Part shown: piece by piece, positions 15,598 through 24,032 of the stretch | How the letters are laid out: the number at the start of each line of letters is the position of its first letter | How positions within the stretch are numbered: the first letter of the stretch is position 1 | Source of the DNA: CAZJKE01 sp964546585 | GTDB taxonomy: Bacteria > Planctomycetota > Phycisphaerae > Phycisphaerales > SM1A02 | Length of the DNA stretch: 24,344 bases | NCBI GenBank assembly: GCA_964546585.1 | Contig: CAZJKE010000027.1 | Coordinates: forward strand, 1 to 24,344 | Direction: 5' to 3' | Position numbers and translations under genes: made by a program | Notes under the pieces: model-generated | Seen by the model: the letters and a program-made list of their open reading frames with translations, nothing else | Databases searched by the model: none | Told to the model about the DNA's origin: nothing

Positions 15598-18500
15598 ATG
15601 CCCGCCTCCCTCACAACTGGAATACTGGTAGCCCTGTCCGCCGCAGCAACCCTCGCTGGCATGGGGAAAATTGCGCCGCATGGCCACACATCACCCCATG
15701 CGACACGGCATGCATCTGGGGAGACACCTCGCGTCACCATTACGCGGCCTGGCGGTCCGGTTCGGGTTGATGCCCACGATGGATCGGTCACCATCCGGCA
15801 AACCCGAAGGACCGCTGGTCGCGGCGAGATCTATCCCAAATGCCTGCTTTGCCATAGCGACATCGAGAATGTCACGAAGAACATGTTGGGTATGGAACTC
15901 GACTGCACGTTCTGCCACGGCGGCGATCCGATGGCAACCACGATCGCTGACGCACACATCTTCCCCAATGGCAATGTCGTCTACGACAACCGCATCCCGC
16001 CCATCGATGATGATTTGGCGTACCAGAAGTTCATCAACCCCTCCAACCTCCGAGCGGTAGACGAGACATGCGGCATGTGCCACCCCTCTGTTGTCCGCAA
16101 GGTACGCAAGAGCATGATGGCAACAACTGCTGGTCACTACGGTGGCGGTTTCTATCAGAATGGCGTGAGCGTCTCCAAGACGCCTCTCTATGGCAACTTC
16201 GCCATCACCGATGACGATGGCGTAGTCCCGACCGATCAGGGTGCAGTCGAGAGTCTGTTGGACCTGCTGATCTATGACGACAGTGGTGACCAGTCGCTCT
16301 TTTCAACGCACTATGCCGCAGTTCCTGCGCAGGCCTGCGCGCGATGCCACCTCTGGTCCCGCGGCCGCGGTTATCGCGGCGCCCACGATGTCGATGGAAC
16401 CTACCGCGCTGATGGCTGCGCGGCGTGCCACATGTTGTATGCCAATGACGGTCTCTCCATGAGCAACGACCCTTCGATCGATCACTCAGAAACCGGACAC
16501 CCGAGATACCACGTCATTACAAAGGAGATACCGACCGAGCAGTGCCTGCATTGCCATCACCGCGGCGCAAGAATCGGACTGAACTTCACCGGCCGCGCCC
16601 AAATGCCGCCGCGGCTGCCCTCCGGCCCCGATGTACCCGGCACGACCGATGAACGATTCAACAAGAACTATCACTACACGGTAGCGGACACTAATCCTCA
16701 GGACATACACGGTCAGGCAGGGATGCACTGCATCGACTGCCATACGAGCGAAGGGGTCATGGGCGACGACAACCTCTGGGGACACATGGATCAGGCCACG
16801 AAGGTCGAGTGTCGAACCTGCCACGGCACTCCGACCGCCATGCCAACCCTGCTTGATAATGATGGCGAGCCACTGACCAATGTTGAGAACACAGGTGGGA
16901 AGATTGTGTTGACATCGAAGGTCACCGGCCAAGAACACACAGTCCCGCCCGCCATGGAGGTCATCGCAACGAATCCGAAGGCCGCCTGCGCAATGAACGA
17001 CAACCACATCAAGTCCAAGGGTGGTCTCGAGTGTTATGCCTGCCACTCCTCGTGGGTACCCAACTGCTTTGGGTGTCACTTTGAGCGCGACGAACAACAG
17101 ATGGGGCTGAATCTCTGGACTCGCGAGTTGGAAGTGGGCAAGGTCACAACGAACAACAAGATCTTCGAGGCTCTCCGCCACTTCGCGCTGGGTCCCAACA
17201 GCGAGGGTCGAGTTGCGCCGTACATCGTTTCCTGCCATCCAATTGCAGACGTCACCGCAGCGGACGGAGAGAAGAAACTCGACTTCGCAATGCCCGTCAC
17301 CGCCAATGGGCTCTCCGGCCTCGGGCACAATCCCGTGCAACCCCACACTGTCCGCGGCCATGATGAAGTGCGAACGTGCGCCGAATGCCACCGCTCGCCA
17401 TCAACCATGGGGTTCGGCTCCGGTAACTACACAGTCGCCCGTGAACGGTTGTACACCGCCGGCGGCAGTGGCATCACGGTGTACCAACGCAATGGGGCAG
17501 CCGACCAACCATTGCCAACCGGCACGCTACCGGTCGTTGGCGAGACATACGCCATCGCCAGCGTCCCCCATGTTGTTGAGGGGACAGCGGAGTTCCTCTA
17601 CGCCGCGCAAGGCTCCAACGGCCTGGCGATCTTCGACCTGCGTGAAGACGCCCCAGTTGATCCGGTGACAATCGTTGGCGGTATTGACGCCATCGATGTT
17701 GCGCGTGTGGCGAGGTACCTCTATGTCATAGATGCCGGCGCCGGCGTACACATCTACGACAACGAAGATCCAGAGATAGCGACGCTCGTTTCAACCATTG
17801 CCATTCCGGGGGCAGCCCGAGTGGTCCCGTGGGGCATCCACCTCCTTGTCGCCGCAGGTAATGACGGGTTGCAGATCATCAACATCGCCGACCACACAAA
17901 TCCATGGATTGAGCGGGCAATTGGCGGAATGGACGCCATCGACGTTCGCGCATACGCACACTATCAGTCAGGAACTGCATTCGCAGCACGCGCATATGTC
18001 GCCGATCCATCGGCTGGTGTCCGCATTGTGGATCTCCTCCCCGACATGGCGACCGCGAACATGATCGGGACACTTCCTCTCACCGGCGCGATCGGCCTCG
18101 ACACATACACCCGCTGGGTCCCCGCAACCGAAGTCGAACCATCGCGGGAACACGACTACCTGTATGTTGCAGCAGGTTCAGGCGGGATGCGAATCTACGA
18201 CATGACGGAACCGGACGCGATTGTGGAGGTTGCATCGGTGGATCTCGGTGGATTTGCAACTGATGTGGATGTCGCAAGCCAACTCGCCCCGCCGGGTGTG
18301 GATGACTACGCGATCATCGCCAATCAGCACCTCGGGTTACAGGTCGTAGATGTCAATGACCCGCGCGATCCGGTCGTGATTGGCACGGTTCCGGCGTCAC
18401 CCGGCGCGACTAGAATCTTTCTTGAAGTGCAACAGATGGATCGATTTCTCGATGAACAGGGCAACACGCTCAAGGAGAATTCTCACCCCTTTGTCGACAC

Positions 18501-18732
18501 CTTCAGTCGCGACGAGATTGTGCGGATCCTCTCCGCTTCGATCGACTGCGATGAGGATGAGCCGTGCGATGCAGATGTCACCGGAGATGGTCTTGTGGAT
18601 GTCACCGACCTCCTCGCGGCCATTGCGGATTGGGGCCCGTGTGATGTCGAATGCCCGGGCGATGTCAGCGGTGACGGTCAGGTGGATGTCACCGATCTCC
18701 TTGCCATCATCGCCGCCTGGGGACCTTGCTGA
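15598..18732 (+). CDS. secreted 11-haem cytochrome c with LVIVD propeller and dockerin-like C-terminus
   Basis: The 1044 aa product has an N-terminal signal sequence (about 1-21). Eleven CXXCH sites start at residues 82, 103, 158, 247, 274, 316, 378, 405, 479, 490 and 594. A further IVSCH at 543-547 has lost the first Cys. Residues about 610-955 are repeats such as AGVHIYDNEDPEIATLV and GLQVVDVNDP, which look like an LVIVD-type beta-propeller. The last 62 residues are two dockerin-like repeats (DVTGDGLVDVTDLL, DVSGDGQVDVTDLL), each ending WGPC. The location is outside the cytoplasm, probably exported or surface-attached. The electron donor and acceptor are unknown; the neighbouring NorC/NorB-like genes suggest a shared pathway. 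It is not an octahaem HAO or NrfA by motif count or order. The ATG lacks a clear ribosome binding site. Confidence 0.85.
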   Translation: MPASLTTGILVALSAAATLAGMGKIAPHGHTSPHATRHASGETPRVTITRPGGPVRVDAHDGSVTIRQTRRTAGRGEIYPKCLLCHSDIENVTKNMLGMELDCTFCHGGDPMATTIADAHIFPNGNVVYDNRIPPIDDDLAYQKFINPSNLRAVDETCGMCHPSVVRKVRKSMMATTAGHYGGGFYQNGVSVSKTPLYGNFAITDDDGVVPTDQGAVESLLDLLIYDDSGDQSLFSTHYAAVPAQACARCHLWSRGRGYRGAHDVDGTYRADGCAACHMLYANDGLSMSNDPSIDHSETGHPRYHVITKEIPTEQCLHCHHRGARIGLNFTGRAQMPPRLPSGPDVPGTTDERFNKNYHYTVADTNPQDIHGQAGMHCIDCHTSEGVMGDDNLWGHMDQATKVECRTCHGTPTAMPTLLDNDGEPLTNVENTGGKIVLTSKVTGQEHTVPPAMEVIATNPKAACAMNDNHIKSKGGLECYACHSSWVPNCFGCHFERDEQQMGLNLWTRELEVGKVTTNNKIFEALRHFALGPNSEGRVAPYIVSCHPIADVTAADGEKKLDFAMPVTANGLSGLGHNPVQPHTVRGHDEVRTCAECHRSPSTMGFGSGNYTVARERLYTAGGSGITVYQRNGAADQPLPTGTLPVVGETYAIASVPHVVEGTAEFLYAAQGSNGLAIFDLREDAPVDPVTIVGGIDAIDVARVARYLYVIDAGAGVHIYDNEDPEIATLVSTIAIPGAARVVPWGIHLLVAAGNDGLQIINIADHTNPWIERAIGGMDAIDVRAYAHYQSGTAFAARAYVADPSAGVRIVDLLPDMATANMIGTLPLTGAIGLDTYTRWVPATEVEPSREHDYLYVAAGSGGMRIYDMTEPDAIVEVASVDLGGFATDVDVASQLAPPGVDDYAIIANQHLGLQVVDVNDPRDPVVIGTVPASPGATRIFLEVQQMDRFLDEQGNTLKENSHPFVDTFSRDEIVRILSASIDCDEDEPCDADVTGDGLVDVTDLLAAIADWGPCDVECPGDVSGDGQVDVTDLLAIIAAWGPC

Positions 18733-18816
18733 GGTCAACGCTTCCACGGGAGAGGGCACATCCACAATCACAGATTCTGAAGCATCCAGATGCAGACGGT
18801 ACCTCTGGGATACCGA

Positions 18817-18825
18817 TGCTATGAT
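18817..18825 (+). promoter_or_regulatory. putative extended -10 promoter of the nucleotide-sugar cassette
   Basis: TGC-TATGAT (18817-18825) is an extended -10 element with no strong -35 box. It lies in the 163 bp gap, 70 bp before the first gene of the four-gene cassette. Confidence 0.4.
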
Positions 18826-18895
18826 GCGCACAAGGCGGGGGCGATGCTTGGTGTCAAAGGCGTAACTTCCCCAACAACACTGGATTACGACTCCC

Positions 18896-20164
18896 ATGTT
18901 TGAACACGATGTCTGCATCATTGGAACCGGGCGGGTAGGTCTGCCCCTTGGATTGTCCTTCGTAGATGTTGGTGTCAAGGCCACCGGCGTCGATGTTGAC
19001 ACGGAACTGATCGAGTCCGTCAACAGCGGGCGGATGCCCTTCCACGAGCCGGGCTACGACGAACTCGTGGCGCGCGGTTCATTCACCGTCCACGACACAC
19101 CCGAGGTAGTCTCAAGAAGCGCCGCGATCATCATGACCGTCGGCACTCCCCTGCACAATCACATCGAGACTGATCTCTCACAGATCCAGCGTGTACTGGA
19201 GAGCATCAAGGATCAGATCTGCAAGGGCCATTTACTCATCCTCCGAAGCACAGTTGCCCCTGGCACGACTACCTATGTCCGCAAGTGGATCGAACGCAAT
19301 ACGCCGTTCAAGGTCGGCAAGGACATACTGTTGGCCTTTTGCCCCGAGCGAATCGCCGAAGGACTTGCGTATAAGGAACTGCGAACCCTCCCACAAATCG
19401 TCGGCGCAGAGGATGACGAGAGCCGCGATGCAGCAACCGAACTGTTCAGCAAACTTGCCCCTGAAGTTCTACAGACCAATTACATCACCGCCGAACTGGT
19501 CAAGTTGTTCAACAATATCTCCCGTTATGTTCACTTTGCCATGGCGAATCAGTTTGCACTGGTGGCTGATCTGTTCGGTGCCAACATCTATGAAACGCGG
19601 CGGCTCGCCAACCACAATTACCCACGTAGTTCACTGGCCATGCCCGGATTCACCGCAGGCACATGCCTGCGAAAGGACTTCGGGATGATCAACGAGTGGA
19701 ATCCCTACCCGGACATGCTGCTGGCAGCCTGGAAGATGAACGAGTACACGCCGGCGATGCTCGTGGATCACCTGATGAAACGCACCGACATTCACGACAG
19801 CCGCGTGGCAGTACTTGGATTCAGTTTCAAGGCCGACACCGACGACATTCGCGACAGCCTCGTGCCGAAGCTGCACCGCTATATTCAGCGACAGTTGCCG
19901 ACGGAGGTCCGGATCAGCGACCATAACCTTCCCGACCCCATTCCGGAACCCTCGGCACACGAACCGCTCAAGAATTGGCCGGTCGCCGACGCACTCGAAG
20001 ATGTCGACTGCGTATTCGTCGCAACGAATCACGAGGGATATGGTGAGATCATCAAAGAACTCGGAAAGACGCGGCCCGAGGCATGGGTTGCTGACATCTG
20101 GAATGTGGGCGGAATTGACCAGATCTTCTATCAGGCCGGCGACCTCGCCGCCGTGGAGGTATGA
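18896..20164 (+). CDS. nucleotide-sugar 6-dehydrogenase (UDP-glucose / UDP-ManNAc dehydrogenase family)
   Basis: The family oxidises the C6 hydroxyl of a UDP- or GDP-sugar to a uronic acid in two NAD+-dependent steps. The 422 aa protein has the Rossmann motif IGTGRVGLP (9-17), TVGTP (81-85), CPERIAEG (149-156), the substrate Lys203 in LVKLFNN, and the catalytic Cys257 in GTCLRKD. The CPERIAEG segment followed by LPQIVG resembles the UDP-N-acetylmannosamine dehydrogenase (WecC) side more than UDP-glucose dehydrogenase, but the substrate cannot be settled by eye. It is the first gene of a tightly packed cassette; the next start is 2 bp after its stop. Its own ribosome binding site is weak. Confidence 0.9.
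   Translation: MFEHDVCIIGTGRVGLPLGLSFVDVGVKATGVDVDTELIESVNSGRMPFHEPGYDELVARGSFTVHDTPEVVSRSAAIIMTVGTPLHNHIETDLSQIQRVLESIKDQICKGHLLILRSTVAPGTTTYVRKWIERNTPFKVGKDILLAFCPERIAEGLAYKELRTLPQIVGAEDDESRDAATELFSKLAPEVLQTNYITAELVKLFNNISRYVHFAMANQFALVADLFGANIYETRRLANHNYPRSSLAMPGFTAGTCLRKDFGMINEWNPYPDMLLAAWKMNEYTPAMLVDHLMKRTDIHDSRVAVLGFSFKADTDDIRDSLVPKLHRYIQRQLPTEVRISDHNLPDPIPEPSAHEPLKNWPVADALEDVDCVFVATNHEGYGEIIKELGKTRPEAWVADIWNVGGIDQIFYQAGDLAAVEV
20155..20160 (+). promoter_or_regulatory. ribosome binding site deciding the start of the second cassette gene
   Basis: GGAGGT (20155-20160) is six bases before ATG 20167 but abuts ATG 20161. The start at 20167 is therefore preferred over the overlapping one. 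Confidence 0.65.
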
Positions 20165-20166
20165 CA

Positions 20167-21147
20167 ATGAAAGTGCTGGTAACCGGCGGCAGTGGCTTCC
20201 TCGGGTCCGAACTCTGCAGGGAAATCATCGACGCCGGACACGATCTCCGCGTCATCGATGATCACTCTCGCGGCAGGCCGGCCCGCCTTGAGCAATTCGG
20301 TGACAACATTGAACTGGTCGACGGCGATGTCCGCGACCCCGCTGCGGTCCGAGCAGCAATCGAGGGCTGCGAAGTCGTATGGCATCTCGCCTACATCAAC
20401 GGCACCCGATACTTCTACGAGAAACCCGACGCCGTGTTGGAGGTCGGTATCAAAGGCACGCTGAACACAATTGAAGCTGCGCTTGATGCCGGTGTGCGAC
20501 GGTATGTACTGGCGAGTACCAGTGAGACATACAACGAGCCGACCCATGTGCCCACCGACGAGTCGGAGCGTCTGATGATCCCGGATGTCACGAACCCTCG
20601 GTTCAGTTACGGCGGTGGGAAAATCGGCTGTGAGTTACTGACGCTGCATCTCGGTGGGTTCCGTGGCCTTGAGACGGTCATATTTCGCCCGCACAACTTC
20701 ATCGGCCCCGACATGGGTTTCGAGCATGTCATTCCAGAAATCGTGGAGCGCATCGTCAGACTCTCTGACGGGTTGAAAGAGGCCAAGATTGATCTGCCGA
20801 TTCAGGGTGATGGCAGCGAGACCCGGTCGTTCTGTGATGTTCGAGACGGTGCCCGGGGTGCCTTCATCGCTGGGGAAAAGGGCGAGAACGGCAACATCTA
20901 CCATGTCGGAACTGAGGAAGAAGTCTCGATCAGACATCTTGTCGAGTCACTCGGCCGCGTACTCGGAGTCGAGGTCAACATCATCCCCGGCGAGTTGCGT
21001 GCAGGTGGCACTCCGCGCCGCTGCCCTGCCATTGGCAAATTGCGAACGCTCGGGTATGAGCCGCTGTATTCGTTTGACGAATCAATCGATCGCGCAGCGA
21101 AGTGGTACGCCGAATATCACTTGCAAAATGCGGAGACAGCCGGGTGA
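20167..21147 (+). CDS. NAD-dependent epimerase/dehydratase (extended SDR)
   Basis: Cytoplasmic nucleotide-sugar-modifying enzyme of 326 aa. The Rossmann motif VTGGSGFLG is at residues 5-13. The catalytic region has STSETYNEP (118-125) and the YxxxK pair Tyr148/Lys152 in SYGGGK. FRPHNFIGPDMGFEHVIPEI and TRSFCDVRDGARG are typical of epimerases and dehydratases of this class. The exact sugar is unknown. The gene ends in a GTGA overlap with the next gene, so the two are probably translationally coupled. Confidence 0.88.
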   Translation: MKVLVTGGSGFLGSELCREIIDAGHDLRVIDDHSRGRPARLEQFGDNIELVDGDVRDPAAVRAAIEGCEVVWHLAYINGTRYFYEKPDAVLEVGIKGTLNTIEAALDAGVRRYVLASTSETYNEPTHVPTDESERLMIPDVTNPRFSYGGGKIGCELLTLHLGGFRGLETVIFRPHNFIGPDMGFEHVIPEIVERIVRLSDGLKEAKIDLPIQGDGSETRSFCDVRDGARGAFIAGEKGENGNIYHVGTEEEVSIRHLVESLGRVLGVEVNIIPGELRAGGTPRRCPAIGKLRTLGYEPLYSFDESIDRAAKWYAEYHLQNAETAG

Positions 21148-22091
21148 GTGACACTACGCCCGATCTCTCGGGCCGCCGCATCGTGGTGACAGGCGGGCGG
21201 GGGTTTCTCGGTGGCTTCGTCTGCCGCGAACTCGAGGCTCGCGGCGCTGTGGTCGCTGCACTCGGCAGCGGCGATTACGATCTGACCGAACAGACTGGCG
21301 TTCGCCGTCTCCTTGCCGATCACAAACCCTCAGTCATCGTCCACCTTGCGGCGGCCTGCGGTGGTATCGGCGCCAATGTCGAGAACCCGGCGAAGTTTCT
21401 CTACGAGAATGCGGTGATGGGCTTGATGCTGCTTGAGGAAGGTCGGCAGGCGGGCATTGACAAGTTCGTGCTCATCAGCACGACCTGTTCCTACCCTCAG
21501 GACGCTCCACTCCCACTGCAGGAGGATTCGATCTGGGACGGCAAGCCAGTCGGGGCAACCGGCCCCTATGGCATGGCTAAGCGACTGCTGCATGAAGCGT
21601 GCGAAACCTACGGGCGACAGTACGGCATGGACACGACGGTCCTCGTCCCAGCGAACCTCTACGGGCCGGAAGATCACTTTGAGGAGGAGAAGAGCCACGT
21701 AATCCCGGCGATCATCCGCCGCTTTGTGGAAGCAGAGGACGCGGGCGTGGGCGAGGTCGTCAACTGGGGATCGGGTAAGCCGACCCGCGAGTTCCTGCAT
21801 GTACAGGATGCGGCGAGGGCCATTGCCATGGCTGCCTCCACTTCGACTGGCCCGGAACCGATCAACCTTGGTACGGGCATCGAGACATCCATTGCAGATC
21901 TCACCACGATGATCGCCCAGGCGGTTGGCTACAGCGGCACCCTTTCGTGGGACACCAGTAAGCCAGACGGTCAGCCGAAGCGTTTCCTGAATGTCCATCG
22001 CGCCAAGGAACGACTTGGTTTCGAGGCGGAGATCCCACTTGAGAGCGGCATCGCGGAGACGGTTGCCTGGTATCGGGAACACGGGGCATGA
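21144..22091 (+). CDS. GDP-L-fucose synthase-like SDR
   Basis: The 315 aa product resembles GDP-L-fucose synthase, which epimerises and reduces GDP-4-keto-6-deoxymannose. Visible hallmarks are VTGGRGFLGG (15-24), AAACGGIGANVENPAKFLYEN (69-89), the catalytic Cys115 in TTCSYP, Tyr142/Lys146 in PYGMAK, NLYGPEDHF (171-179) and His185 in SHVIPA. No GDP-mannose 4,6-dehydratase is in the window, so the substrate would come from elsewhere, or the enzyme may act on another sugar. The start is GTG 21144, with GGAGA seven bases upstream and a 4-bp overlap with the preceding stop. The next gene overlaps its stop by 4 bp. Confidence 0.88.
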   Translation: MSDTTPDLSGRRIVVTGGRGFLGGFVCRELEARGAVVAALGSGDYDLTEQTGVRRLLADHKPSVIVHLAAACGGIGANVENPAKFLYENAVMGLMLLEEGRQAGIDKFVLISTTCSYPQDAPLPLQEDSIWDGKPVGATGPYGMAKRLLHEACETYGRQYGMDTTVLVPANLYGPEDHFEEEKSHVIPAIIRRFVEAEDAGVGEVVNWGSGKPTREFLHVQDAARAIAMAASTSTGPEPINLGTGIETSIADLTTMIAQAVGYSGTLSWDTSKPDGQPKRFLNVHRAKERLGFEAEIPLESGIAETVAWYREHGA

Positions 22092-23119
22092 AGTACTGCG
22101 TCACGGGTGGGTCCGGCTTCATCGGGGAGTATTTCTGCCATACACTCAAGGATCAGGGGCATGAGGTCGTGATCATCGACCTCGTTGAGCCGGGCGATGT
22201 CCCCCATGACCGCTACGTCAAGGGTGATATTCGGGACATCGATGCCTGCCGGGTAGCAGTAACCGGATGCGATCGGATGATCCATCTGGCGGCCGCCCAC
22301 CATGACTTCGGCATCGACCATGACACCTTCTTCAGTGTCAATGAGGGGGCGGCGAAGACACTGTGCACGGCCATGGACGAGGCGGGCATAAGCGATCTGG
22401 CGTTCTACTCCACCGTCGCGGTGTACGGCTCGGCCCCCCCGCCACTTGATGAAACGACAACGCCCCAGCCGGAGTCCGACTACGGCAAATCGAAGTTGGC
22501 TGGTGAAGCAGTGTTCCGCGAGTGGACGGAGCAAGGCGAGGGTCGCCGATGTCTGGTGATTCGGCCAACCGTCACGTTCGGTCCGCGGAACTTTGCGAAC
22601 ATGTACTCGCTGATTCGCCAGATCAACGGCGGGAAGTTCTTCTTCGTCGGCCGTGGCGACAACATCAAGAGCCTCTCGTACATCGAGAACATCCTCGACG
22701 CAACGATGTACCTGATGGACAAGGACGACCTTCCGGCGTTCGATGTCTACAACTATGTCGAAAAACCGGACATGGACTCCCGCACGATCGCGGTGACCGT
22801 GTACGAAGCACTTGAGAAGAAGGTGCCGCGGTGGAGCATCCCAATGTGGTTTGCTCGCCTGCTCGCTTTGCCGTTCGACGTTGTTATTGGGGTCACCGGC
22901 AAGAACCTCCCGGTTTCCGGGGCACGCGTCAAGAAACTCTTTGCCGACCAGACCAAGTTCGAGGCAGACAAGGTGCTGCGAGCAGGATTCACGCCGCGGA
23001 TTCCGCTTGGCGATGCCATCACCACGATGGTCGACTGGTATGTGGAGCGGGGACAGTATGAGTCCGGCGAATGGCACCAGCCGCCCCGCGAGACAGTTAC
23101 GCTCGAAAGACGCGTCTGA
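22088..23119 (+). CDS. NAD-dependent epimerase / 3-beta-HSD-like SDR
   Basis: The 343 aa product is an extended SDR with VTGGSGFIG (5-13), the STVAVYG segment (108-114) and catalytic Tyr132/Lys136 in YGKSK. The C-terminal part (about 245-290) is hydrophobic and aromatic (VPRWSIPMWFARLLALPFDVVIGV), as in the 3-beta-HSD/epimerase branch often found with polysaccharide or lipid-sugar genes. The substrate is unknown. It starts in an ATGA overlap and is the last gene of the cassette. It ends 22 bp from the convergent lipoprotein gene with no visible terminator. Confidence 0.87.
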   Translation: MKYCVTGGSGFIGEYFCHTLKDQGHEVVIIDLVEPGDVPHDRYVKGDIRDIDACRVAVTGCDRMIHLAAAHHDFGIDHDTFFSVNEGAAKTLCTAMDEAGISDLAFYSTVAVYGSAPPPLDETTTPQPESDYGKSKLAGEAVFREWTEQGEGRRCLVIRPTVTFGPRNFANMYSLIRQINGGKFFFVGRGDNIKSLSYIENILDATMYLMDKDDLPAFDVYNYVEKPDMDSRTIAVTVYEALEKKVPRWSIPMWFARLLALPFDVVIGVTGKNLPVSGARVKKLFADQTKFEADKVLRAGFTPRIPLGDAITTMVDWYVERGQYESGEWHQPPRETVTLERRV

Positions 23120-23141
23120 CACACCCCCTGATGAAGAAGGC

Positions 23142-23981
23142 TTATTCCGCCTGGGCAGCCTCAGTGAGTTCGTCCTCAGTGGCCCAGACATAGAGCGTGC
23201 TCTTGTCGATCTGCAGGACATAGTTGCGGCTGATAGAGAAGCCGTAGGAGACCACCATCGCCTTGTTGAGGGCGTTGAGCTGCTCGAAAACCTGGTCAAG
23301 ACGACCCCTGGCATACGCCGCATCCTCCGGGTTTTCAGCCGCATCGACTGTGGTCTGCATCTGCAGGGCCATGTCCCGCAAGTTCTGAACAGTGGCGACA
23401 TCTCGCTGGAAGCCCTGAGCCGCCTCCGGCGTGTTCAGGGTGCAGATCGAGAGCATGTTGGACGACACTGATACAGGCACCTCGGCTCCCTGCGCATCGG
23501 CTTCCGCCACAATTCGATCAACCTCTTCATCGGTCAGCACCAGAAAGACGGTCGCCTTTTCGATGTTCCGCATGTAGCGTCGAGTAAGGCTGTAGCGGTA
23601 GGCCTCAGCCATCCGGCGGTTGTCCTCATTGAGCGTACGCAGAATCTCTTCGAGCTCGATCTGAATGTCGTCGCGAGCAATGGGATCCGGCTCGGCGGCA
23701 ATCGCGTTGTTGAGATTCGCGACCGCACGAACGCGGGCCTGCATGATCTCAACATTGCGGGTGAATTCATCATTCGCCTCCGGCGACTCAAGCACGGCGA
23801 TCTGCACCAACCGCTCGGGGCTCTCCGATGCGGAAGGATCGAGCTCGGCTCGCGTCTCTGGCGCCGCTGGCTGTGCTCCGGCGTCCGGGATGGCATCGGC
23901 CTCTTCAACGCAAGCGGCAAGTACCGCAAACGAACTGACGGCGGCACACATAGACACCAAGTGCTTCATGGCGTGGAACAT
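23142..23981 (-). CDS. lipoprotein with two tandem copies of one domain, unknown function
   Basis: The 279 aa product has a lipoprotein signal (lipobox LAAC, Cys24). Residues about 57-158 and 175-276 are the same domain twice. With an offset of 118 residues they align without gaps: PEA, F73/F191, R75/R193, R134/R252, Y136/Y254, I140/I258, K142/K260 and T144/T262. Both halves are mostly helical with a late (V/L)(F/Y)(L/V)W-like strand and an acidic end. I recognise no known family. The start ATG 23981 has AAGGA eight bases upstream; ATG 23987 and 23969 are alternatives. It lies 51 bp after the partial gene on the same strand. Confidence 0.8.
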   Translation of the reverse strand: MFHAMKHLVSMCAAVSSFAVLAACVEEADAIPDAGAQPAAPETRAELDPSASESPERLVQIAVLESPEANDEFTRNVEIMQARVRAVANLNNAIAAEPDPIARDDIQIELEEILRTLNEDNRRMAEAYRYSLTRRYMRNIEKATVFLVLTDEEVDRIVAEADAQGAEVPVSVSSNMLSICTLNTPEAAQGFQRDVATVQNLRDMALQMQTTVDAAENPEDAAYARGRLDQVFEQLNALNKAMVVSYGFSISRNYVLQIDKSTLYVWATEDELTEAAQAE

Positions 23982-24032
23982 ATTCATCTTCCTTCTCTTC
24001 TCTTCAAACACAATCCAAATCACTACGCTCGA

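Noticed and set aside
15598..18732. Calling the multihaem protein hydroxylamine oxidoreductase, hydrazine dehydrogenase or NrfA
   Set aside because: Eleven sites rather than eight or five, no CXXCK, and a C-terminal propeller and dockerin-like tail do not fit those families.
21971..23401. Long minus-strand open frame of 476 codons
   Set aside because: It is antisense to two well-supported SDR genes and part of the lipoprotein gene, and has no family motifs.
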